Origin: Komagataeibacter kakiaceti JCM 25156
Lineage (GTDB): Bacteria; Pseudomonadota; Alphaproteobacteria; Acetobacterales; Acetobacteraceae
Assembly (NCBI RefSeq): GCF_000613305.1
Contig: NZ_BAIO01000138.1
Location: forward strand, 1-5,414
Direction of reading: 5' to 3'
DNA length: 5,414 bases
The notes under the pieces were generated by a model that made no database searches, was not told the DNA's origin, and worked only from the letters and a program-made list of their open reading frames with translations. The translations under genes were made by a program, and so were the position numbers. Below, one piece after another: positions 1-5,414 of this stretch (position 1 is the first letter of the stretch; each line of letters starts with the position of its first letter).

Positions 1-387
1 CGCGCGGCCAGCGCCCTGCGCCGCGTCAATCTGGACGGACAGGCCGAGCGCATGATCGATGCCCTTTCCGCCGGGCAGTTCCAGCGTCTCATGTTCGCGC
101 GCCTGCTCATGTCGGATGCGCGCATCATCATGCTGGACGAACCCTTCACCGCGCTTGACGCCCCCACCACGCAGGATCTGCTGGAACTGGTGCGCGAATG
201 GCATGCGCAGGGCCGCACCATCATCGCCGTGCTGCATGACATCCACCAGATCCGCACATGCTTCCCCCATGTCGTCCTGCTTTCGGCCGGGCGCGCCATG
301 TGGGGGGAGACGACCCGTATCCTGACCCCGGACACCCTGCACGCAGCCTATGCCCCCACGCAGGCCGGGGGGGCGGCATGGTCATGA
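1..387 (+). CDS. Metal-ion ABC transporter ATP-binding protein, C-terminal part (5' end outside window)
   Basis: The reading frame is open from the first base, so this is the last 128 residues of an ATPase that energises a zinc/manganese-type importer at the inner face of the cytoplasmic membrane. Numbering from the window edge, the ABC signature LSAGQ is at residues 22-26, Walker B (RIIMLDEP) at 41-48, the D-loop ALD at 51-53 and the H-loop histidine at 79 (VLHD). Walker A and the Q-loop would lie upstream and are not visible. The LSAGQFQR signature and the tail after the H-loop resemble the AztA/ZnuC group, as known for that family. The stop codon overlaps the start of the permease gene, which fits an operon with translational coupling. 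Family assignment is firm; the metal (Zn or Mn) is inferred. The 7-G run near 367-373 is in frame and does not disturb the protein. Confidence 0.93.
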   Translation, partial: RAASALRRVNLDGQAERMIDALSAGQFQRLMFARLLMSDARIIMLDEPFTALDAPTTQDLLELVREWHAQGRTIIAVLHDIHQIRTCFPHVVLLSAGRAMWGETTRILTPDTLHAAYAPTQAGGAAWS

Positions 388-1255
388 ACATTCTCGCCGC
401 CGTATGGGATCCGTTCGCGACCTTCGGCTTCATGCGCCGGGCGCTGGTGGCGTCCGTGGCGCTGGGCATGGGGGCCGGGCCGGTGGGGGTCATGCTGCAA
501 CTGCGCCGCATGAGTCTGATCGGTGACGCCATGAGCCACGCCATCCTGCCCGGCGCGGCGGTGGGTTTCCTGCTGGCGGGCGGGCTGTCACTGACCGCCA
601 TGGGGCTGGGCGGTATCATTGCGGGGCTGGGGGTGGCGCTGCTGGCCGGGCTGGTCAGCCGCCGCACCCATCTGGCCGAAGACGCCAGTTTCGCCAGTTT
701 CTATCTCACCTCCCTCGCGCTGGGGGTGCTGATCGTCTCGGCGCGCGGGTCCAACATCGACCTGCTGCATGTGCTGTTCGGCACCATTCTGGCCATTGAC
801 GGGCCAGCCCTGTGCCTGATGGGCGGCATCACCACGCTGAGCGTATGCCTGCTTTCGGTCATCTGGCGGCCACTGGTCATGGAATGCGTGGATCCCGCTT
901 CATGCGCCTGACCGGCGGGCATGGCGGGCTGTACCACATGATCTTCCTGTTCCTGGTGGTCATCAACCTGGTAGCGGGGTTCGAGGCGCTGGGCACGCTC
1001 ATGTCGGTCGGCATGATGATGGTGCCCGCGGCGACCGCGCGGCTGTGGACCCGCCGCCTGCTGCCCATGATGGTCCTGTCAGCCGCCGTGGGCATGGCCG
1101 CGGGGCTGACCGGGCTGCTCGTATCGTATCATTTCCGGCTGGCCGCCGGGCCGTCCATCATCCTGACATGCAGCGTGCTGTATGTCCTCTCCCTCCTCGC
1201 ATCCCCTGCCGGACTCCGGGCGGGGCGTGGTTCCTCTTGCGTGCAGGACTCCTGA
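378..1255 (+). pseudogene. Metal-ion ABC transporter permease (ABC-3 family), frameshifted near 897
   Basis: This is the membrane subunit of the zinc/manganese-type importer whose ATPase lies just upstream. The N-terminal part (378-911) carries the ABC-3 family hallmark GDAMSHAILPG at residues 49-59, and the protein is dominated by hydrophobic helices. At about 897 the frame is lost: the original frame stops at 911, while the +2 frame continues with FMRLTGGHGGLYHMIF and further helices to the stop at 1255. Restoring one G (CCCGCTT to CCCGGCTT) joins the parts as ECVDPGFMRLTGG and gives about 292 residues, normal for this family. The ATG at 378 is used here; ATG 384 gives a classic ATGA overlap with the upstream stop and is equally possible. 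As sequenced, the protein would lack its C-terminal third and be inactive. A sequencing error is more likely than decay, because both halves are otherwise clean. Confidence 0.88.
1245..1248 (+). promoter_or_regulatory. Ribosome binding site of the metal-binding protein gene
   Basis: AGGA lies 9 nt before the ATG at 1258, inside the last codons of the permease. It decides the start of the binding protein, because the frame is open far upstream (to 1045) but only the ATG at 1258 is followed by a signal peptide. Confidence 0.6.
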
Positions 1256-1257
1256 TC

Positions 1258-2152
1258 ATGCGCCGTCTCATTCCCGTTCTCGGTCTTTGCGGCTTTCTGG
1301 CCGCGCCCTGCGCCCATGCCGCGCCAGCGGGGCATCCGCTGCACGCCGTCGCCAGCTTTACGGTGCTGGCCGATGTCGTGGCGCAGGTGGGGGGGGGCCA
1401 TGTCAGCGTCACCTCGCTGGTACCGCCGGATGGCGACCCGCATGAATTCGAGCCCTCCCCCGATGACGCCCGGCAGTTGCGGCAGGCCGATATCGTATTC
1501 ATGAGCGGCGAGGGGCTGGAAAGCTGGTTCGGGCGGCTGGCGCACGCGGCGGGTTATCAGGGCAGGCCGGTTATCGTCTCGAACGGGATCAGCGCCTATA
1601 CGCAGCCCGGCGCGGGCCAGCCCGAAACCGACCCGCATGTGTGGAACAGCGTGCCCAATGTCATCATCTGGACCAACAACATCCGTGACGCGCTGATCGC
1701 GGCCGACCCGGTCGACGCAGAAAGTTTCCGCATGTCAGCCGCGCGCTATGTCACGCGGCTCAAGGCGCTGGATCAGGACATCCGCGTCCAGATCGCCACC
1801 ATTCCCGCCGACCGACGGCGCGTCCTGACCAGCCATGACGCCTTTGGCTATTTCGGCCGAGCCTATGGCGTCACCTTCATGGCCCCGCAGCCTCTCGACC
1901 GAGACGGAAGCCTCGGCCGGGGATGTCGCGGCCCTGATCGACCAGATCCGGCACACGGGCATCACCACCTATTTCATGGAAAACGCCACCGATCCGCGCC
2001 TTGTCCAGCAGGTGGCCCATGCGACCGGCGCGCGGCCCGGCGGCGAACTCTATGCCGAGGCCCTGTCCCCCGCCAGCGGCCCCGCGCCCGACTACATCGC
2101 CATGATGCGCCATAACACCGACCTCATGATTGCGGCGATGCGTCCACACTGA
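1258..2152 (+). pseudogene. Periplasmic metal-binding protein of ABC importer (ZnuA/TroA/AztC-like), frameshifted near 1890
   Basis: This is the solute-binding subunit that captures Zn2+ or Mn2+ in the periplasm and delivers it to the upstream permease. The ATG at 1258 gives a signal peptide (positively charged MRR, hydrophobic core, likely cleavage after AHA near residue 21). Expected metal ligands are visible: His62 in DPHEFEPSP, His127 in DPHVW and His193 in TSHDAFGYF. After residue 211 (TFMAPQ) the frame is lost; the +2 frame continues with LSTETEASAGDVAALIDQIR and ends at 2152. Restoring GG (CAGCCTC to CAGGGCCTC) gives the family's usual APQGLSTE motif and a 298-residue protein; removing one base would also restore frame. 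The fourth ligand is probably Glu268, where relatives usually have Asp. No His-rich loop is present, unlike many ZnuA proteins. As sequenced, the C-terminal lobe would be missing. It starts 2 nt after the permease stop and overlaps the convergent gene by 29 bp. Confidence 0.88.
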
Positions 2153-3896
2153 CCATTTCCTCCGCCGGGCGGGCCGCCACGAAGGGCGTCAGGTCGATCG
2201 TGTTGACATGCATGTCCACAACCGACTGGCGGTGCGTGATGGACACCACGGTCATGCCGGGACAGTCCTGCCGCAGCAGCCCGTACAGTGCGGCCTCGGA
2301 CGCGGTGTCGAGGTTTGATGTGGATTCATCGAGAAACACCCAGCCCGGCCGCGCCAGCAGGATGCGGGCGAAGGCGAGGCGCTGGAGTTCACCGGGGGAG
2401 AGGGTCTGCCCCCATGGCGCCTCCTTGCCCAGCGACGTGACCAGCGCGCCCAGCCCGACCTGCCGCAGCACGCCCGCCACCTCTTCCACCGGGTAACACT
2501 CCACCCCCGCCGGATAGGTCACGGCGCGGTGCAGGGTGCCGGTGGGCACATAGGCCGCTGCGGCACGAACATCATGGGCTGGTCGGGCTGCGTGATCTCA
2601 CCCGTCGCGAAGGGCCAGATCCCCGCGAGAACGCGGAACAGCGTGGACTTTCCGGTGCCCGAGGGACCGGTCACCACGCTCATCCGCCCATGCGCCAGCG
2701 TCAGGTTCACATCACGCAGCAGCAGCGCGCCATCGGGGCGGAAAACATCCATATGGCTGACCCGCATGTCCGCATTGGCGGGCGCGGGGAGAATCCGCAC
2801 CTCGCTGCGCATGGCCTGCGCGCGGTCCATCACGCGCTGGAACGTGGCCAGACGCGCGACCTCCGCGTGCCATGTCGTCAGCGCGGCATAGGAATTGGAC
2901 AGCCAGCCAGCGCGCCCTGCACGCGCGAGAACGCCATGACAAGCTGCATGAGCGTGCCGAAGCTCATCTTGCCCGCGAAATAGCGGATCGAGCCGATCAG
3001 CAGCGCGAAATTGCCCGAGACCACATCCAGCCCCGTGGTCAGCAGCCCCAGCCACTTGGTCCGGCGCATGATGGACAGGAAATTGCCATAGACCGAGGAA
3101 AACGACCGATCCAGCCCGGCCTGTTCCTCCGCCTCGCCCCGGTAGAGGGCGATTCCTTCCGCGTTGTTGCGGACATGGACCAGGCTGTAACGGAAATCGG
3201 CCTCCGCGCGCTGCTGGAAGAACTGCAGCCCCGCCAGCCTGTGCCCCGCCAGATGCGTGACCCATGTGGCCAGTATGGAATAGATCAGCGCCGCCAGAAG
3301 AAATAGCCCGGTATGGACATGCCCCACAGTTCCAGCGGCCCGGACAGCACCCATAACAGCCCCACATAGCTGAACAGGGTCACGATGTTGGACAGCAGGT
3401 TGATGAACTGCGTCAACGTATCGGTCACGAAGCTGTTGAGGTCTTCCTGTATGCGCTGGTCGGGGTTGTCGGCCCCGGCTTCCAGCCCGGACGTGGTGAT
3501 GGCGATGCGGAAATAGGTCTGGTTCTCCATCCACTGCCGCGTCATGCGCGCGGTCAGCCACCGCCGCCAGCGCAACTGGAGCATCTGCTGCAGGTAGGTG
3601 GCGTAAACACTGAACAGGATGGCCGGAATGGTGATGATGAAGAAGCCGGGCACGAACCCGCTTTCATTATGCACATACCAGAACAGCCCGCGCAGGAAGG
3701 TCGTGGCGTCACGCTGCTGCAGGGCCGTGTAATACACATTGCGCGAAAAGGACTGGAGCAGATCCATCCCCACAATGGAAAAGGTCAGGACCAGGACCGC
3801 GCACAGTAACCCCCATGCCCATTTCCTGTCCTCGGACACGAAATAGGGACGGGTCAGGTACCACACGTCTTTCAGGAGAAGGCGCAAATGCTGCAT
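2124..3896 (-). pseudogene. SbmA/BacA-YddA-type ABC transporter (membrane domain fused to ATPase), three frameshifts
   Basis: This is a homodimeric half-transporter of the ABC_membrane_2 plus ABC_tran architecture; known relatives (E. coli YddA, mycobacterial Rv1819c) move cobalamin or peptide-like compounds. The substrate here is unknown. With three G/C bases restored (near 3297, 2906 and 2553) it reads as about 591 residues. The N-terminal domain has helices around 28-45, 82-100, 163-186, 194-213 and 283-303, plus family motifs RNVYYTALQQRD and DNPDQRIQEDL. The ATPase domain has Walker A GPSGTGKST (411-419), Q-loop Gln447, signature LSPGE (500-504), Walker B WVFLDE (520-525), D-loop NLD (529-531) and H-loop His556. 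All catalytic motifs survive. The ATG at 3896 is chosen because the protein there begins like its family; a TTG at 3965 would add 23 unlikely residues. No strong Shine-Dalgarno precedes it. As sequenced, only residues 1-200 would be made, so it is either a pseudogene or a sequence with errors. Confidence 0.87.
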
Positions 3897-4035
3897 ATGA
3901 ATCCCGCGCAGAGGGTTGGGGCCGTAAATCTTACCAGCATTCCCACGAAGTCGGGACGGACTCAATGTCCATTGCGCCTGATGGGTGGTTCAGGGGCGGG
4001 CGATGGGCGGCCTTAATCCTATTCACGACTTATTG

Positions 4036-4065
4036 ACGCGGCGCCCAGGTGGGCCGTCGCCGCGT
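4036..4065. repeat. Strong intergenic hairpin (8-bp perfect inverted repeat with nested inner stem)
   Basis: ACGCGGCG (4036-4043) is the exact reverse complement of CGCCGCGT (4058-4065). Within the 14-nt spacer, CCC (4044-4046) can pair with GGG (4051-4053) around an AGGT loop, leaving CCGT as a one-sided bulge. Neither side is followed by a T run, so it is not an ordinary intrinsic terminator. It could act as an mRNA leader structure or as a DNA site; the function is unknown. Confidence 0.5.
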
Positions 4066-4076
4066 GCGGGAACAGG

Positions 4077-4086
4077 CGTGATCACG
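4077..4086. promoter_or_regulatory. Perfect 10-bp palindrome, possible operator
   Basis: CGTGATCACG is a perfect palindrome in a gene-free stretch and is followed at once by TAATAT (4087-4092), a weak -10-like hexamer. A dimeric regulator could bind such a site. A single short palindrome may also arise by chance, and I recognise no known regulator's consensus. Confidence 0.25.
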
Positions 4087-4208
4087 TAATATCGGCGGGC
4101 GACAGGGGTTTATCCCGTCATGGCCCCCGCGGCCGGATGGGCGGATATATCGAAAAGCCGAATGTCTGACCTATCAACCGCAGGGGGTACCGGCCGGGCG
4201 CATCGTGT

Positions 4209-4214
4209 TATCAT
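4209..4214 (+). promoter_or_regulatory. Possible -10 element for the DUF2501 gene
   Basis: TATCAT differs from TATAAT at one position and stands out in a GC-rich stretch, 76 nt before the ATG at 4291. About 17 bp upstream the sequence is GGTACC, a poor -35, so the call is tentative. If right, the transcript has a leader of roughly 70 nt. Confidence 0.3.
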
Positions 4215-4276
4215 GGACCCATGCTTCTCGCTTCACATATGACGGATGGTGCGCCCTCTCGCCGAGAGAATAATGC

Positions 4277-4283
4277 AAGGAAG
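4277..4283 (+). promoter_or_regulatory. Strong ribosome binding site setting the DUF2501 start at 4291
   Basis: AAGGAAG lies 7 nt before the ATG at 4291. This favours that start over the in-frame ATG at 4246, which has no such site and would place 15 mostly charged and polar residues ahead of the signal peptide. Confidence 0.75.
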
Positions 4284-4290
4284 AGTGGAT

Positions 4291-4740
4291 ATGATGTCAT
4301 TCAGTCGCGTTCTGTGCGCCAGTGCTTTTGCCACCCTGCTTGGCGTGGCCCCGCTTGCCGCCCATGCCGAAACATCCCCCCCGACCGGCGCGGGCGTGGC
4401 CAACCAGGTCGAGCAGATCACGCCGGGCTCCCTGTCCGCCGATACGGTGTTTTCCGCCGTGGCGTCGGCCACGCCGGCCGATCTGGGTGGCGTGATGAAC
4501 TACTGCATCCAGTCCAACTATCTCGATTCCAAGGAAGCATGGCCGGTCCTTGCGGCCCTGAACAAGAAGACGAACGATGTCCCCTCCGACAGCAAGGGCA
4601 ACATGTCCTATGCCGATGGGTCCACCGGCCTGCTGAAGGTTGGCGGCGGGCAGCCCCCCATCTCGCTGGAAGACGCCTCGGCCGACATCCGCACGCAGGC
4701 CTGCGCCAAGGTGGAAGCCCGCGCCAAGTCCATGCTCTGA
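4291..4740 (+). CDS. Exported DUF2501 (YjjA-like) family protein
   Basis: This is a 149-residue protein with a clear Sec signal peptide: Met-Met-Ser-Phe-Ser-Arg, a hydrophobic core, and a likely cleavage after AHA at residue 26, leaving a periplasmic or secreted protein of about 123 residues. The mature part matches the DUF2501 family (E. coli YjjA) from memory: a GVMNYCIQSNYL stretch (67-78), a middle SYADGSTGLLKVG segment (106-118), and a C-terminal helix with DIRTQACAKVEARAKSML (132-149). Cys72 and Cys138 are the only cysteines of the mature protein and could form a disulfide. The function of the family is not established. It appears monocistronic, with its own ribosome site and a terminator 18 nt after the stop. 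The frame is intact, unlike the three genes to its left. An immediately following second ATG (4294) is an alternative start. Confidence 0.9.
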   Translation: MMSFSRVLCASAFATLLGVAPLAAHAETSPPTGAGVANQVEQITPGSLSADTVFSAVASATPADLGGVMNYCIQSNYLDSKEAWPVLAALNKKTNDVPSDSKGNMSYADGSTGLLKVGGGQPPISLEDASADIRTQACAKVEARAKSML

Positions 4741-4758
4741 TTGCGCCTGCCTGCCCAT

Positions 4759-4789
4759 GCCCTGCCGGTTTCCCCCGGCAGGGCTTTTT
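4759..4789 (+). terminator. Intrinsic (rho-independent) terminator after the DUF2501 gene
   Basis: GCCCTGCCGG (4759-4768) pairs perfectly with CCGGCAGGGC (4775-4784) around a 6-nt loop TTTCCC, followed by TTTTT (4785-4789). The T run fits + strand termination. The facing - strand gene ends inside the same T run; its transcripts would meet the hairpin without a U tract. Confidence 0.92.
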
Positions 4790-5414
4790 ATTGTACCCAC
4801 ACCCGCGAAAACGCCATGTGATACAGGCGGGTGGCGAAATAATTGCCCAGACGGGGCGAGACCAGATCCACATAGCTTATGCTGATCATCGGCGCCGCCG
4901 GGGCAAGGCGGGTGATCCGGTCATCCACCTGCCGCCATAACAGCTCCGCCGCCTGTGGGTCGGCGGTCGTGCGGATGCGTTGCGTCAGATCCTGCACCTC
5001 CGCATCGCACAGGCCGGAGATGTTGATGGAATTATCCGAACCGGCATGGAAATTCTCGCAGCCGAACAGTGTGTCCAGAAAATTGGAGGGCGAGGCATAA
5101 TCCGCGTACCATCCCAGAAGACTGATCTGCACATGGTTGCCGGTGTTCTGGACGTAGGATCCCTCCATCGCCGCTGAAAGCGGATGCAGATGCGCCTGGT
5201 AGCCCATGGCCTGCAACATGTCGCGCAGGTAGGTGCCCATGCTGACATACATGGCGGTGGCGGGCACGATCAGGGTCACATCCTGCCCCGCTGTTCCGCT
5301 TTCACGCACAAGCTGGCGGGCGCGCGCCATGTCCGGAGCACGCCAGCCGTCTTCGGCGGGGTGGTCGGGGTCGGCACCCCGTGTCCACGCGCATGCGCCA
5401 TCACCGGGCAGCAG
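4788..5414 (-). CDS. ABC transporter solute-binding protein, family 5 (SBP_bac_5), C-terminal part (5' end outside window)
   Basis: The - strand frame stays open to the window edge, giving the last 208 residues of a periplasmic binding protein of the peptide/nickel/opine class. Members are usually around 500 residues or more, so over half is outside. The fold's C-terminal lobe is recognisable: a segment like the family's MARARQLVRESG helix (residues 29-40 from the edge), then DVTLIVPATAMY, a typical SLLGWYADYASPSNFLDTLF motif, the ELLWRQVDDRI helix, and the closing FATRLYHMAFSRVWVQ. The Met at 5330 is internal, since the 28 codons upstream to the edge continue in frame with family-like sequence; it is not taken as the start. 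The stop codon (4788-4790) lies in the T run of the facing terminator. The ligand cannot be predicted from this part, and partner permease or ATPase genes are not in view. Confidence 0.88.
   Translation of the reverse strand: MLPGDGACAWTRGADPDHPAEDGWRAPDMARARQLVRESGTAGQDVTLIVPATAMYVSMGTYLRDMLQAMGYQAHLHPLSAAMEGSYVQNTGNHVQISLLGWYADYASPSNFLDTLFGCENFHAGSDNSINISGLCDAEVQDLTQRIRTTADPQAAELLWRQVDDRITRLAPAAPMISISYVDLVSPRLGNYFATRLYHMAFSRVWVQ

Larger units (their letters stand above)
3897..4290. promoter_or_regulatory. Divergent intergenic region between the SbmA-like transporter and the DUF2501 gene
   Basis: This region must hold the promoters of both flanking genes, which point away from each other. 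I see no convincing gene: open frames here have no ribosome site and no recognisable protein. Visible structure includes a hairpin (4036-4065), a 10-bp palindrome (4077-4086), a small hairpin (4256-4268), and a TATCAT hexamer at 4209-4214 that matches the -10 consensus at five of six positions but lacks a good -35 at the usual distance. TAAGAT on the - strand (3928-3933) is a weak -10 candidate for the transporter gene, also without a -35. No Zur, Fur or other known operator was recognised. Confidence 0.5.

Noticed and set aside
1389..1397. Run of nine G as a possible frameshift site in the metal-binding protein
   Set aside because: The family sequence continues in the same frame on both sides (VVAQVGGGHVSV), so no change is needed here.
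1129..1638. - strand open frame of 169 codons across the permease and binding protein genes
   Set aside because: It lies antisense to two recognisable transporter genes and resembles no family.
888..3312. Programmed ribosomal frameshifting as the cause of the broken frames
   Set aside because: No slippery heptamer is visible at the breaks, one break needs a different shift from the others, and three in one transporter gene would be without precedent known to me.
3897..3965. Upstream TTG start for the SbmA-like transporter
   Set aside because: The 23 added residues look like translated intergenic sequence, and the protein from the ATG at 3896 begins as family members do.
4297..4800. - strand open frame antisense to the DUF2501 gene
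   Set aside because: It is a low-complexity Gly/Arg-rich shadow of a gene with a clear signal peptide, strong ribosome site and family match.
4221..4940. Long + strand open frame (239 codons) over the DUF2501 gene
   Set aside because: It has no ribosome site, its translation is rich in Arg, Pro and Gly as expected for an off-frame reading of GC-rich DNA, and it runs through the terminator and into the opposite gene.
1..5414. CRISPR arrays, insertion sequences, tRNA or rRNA genes
   Set aside because: I found no regularly spaced repeats, transposase-like proteins, terminal inverted repeats or recognisable RNA gene sequences.

Overview
This is a GC-rich bacterial window with dense, mostly back-to-back genes. 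Its codon usage and gene families suit an alphaproteobacterium, probably an acetic acid bacterium (Acetobacteraceae, Komagataeibacter/Gluconacetobacter type). That placement is an inference from composition and protein flavour; the window holds no rRNA or other marker gene.

Layout. (a) Positions 1-2152, + strand: a metal-ion ABC importer operon in the order ATPase (5' end outside the window), ABC-3 family permease, periplasmic TroA/ZnuA-like binding protein. The genes overlap or lie 2 nt apart, so they are surely co-transcribed. The set looks most like the Azt/Znu zinc-manganese importers. (b) Positions 2124-3896, - strand: one half-transporter of the SbmA/BacA-YddA type (membrane domain fused to ATPase domain), convergent with the importer and overlapping it by 29 bp. 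(c) Positions 3897-4290: a divergent intergenic region of about 390 bases with a strong hairpin, a perfect 10-bp palindrome and only weak promoter-like elements. (d) Positions 4291-4740, + strand: a small exported protein of the DUF2501/YjjA family, followed by a textbook intrinsic terminator. (e) Positions 4788-5414, - strand: the C-terminal part of a family 5 (peptide/nickel type) solute-binding protein that runs off the window.

The most notable feature is damage to reading frames. The permease, the metal-binding protein and the SbmA-like transporter are broken by five frameshifts between about 897 and 3297. Each can be restored to a normal-looking full-length protein by adding one or two G residues to a short G run on the + strand. 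The genes show no in-frame stops or lost motifs. The shared type and polarity suggest a systematic sequencing or consensus error more than five independent mutations, but genuine inactivation cannot be excluded from one sequence.

I see no mobile element, CRISPR array, RNA gene or clearly novel system. The genes are transport and envelope functions; the least understood is the DUF2501 protein.
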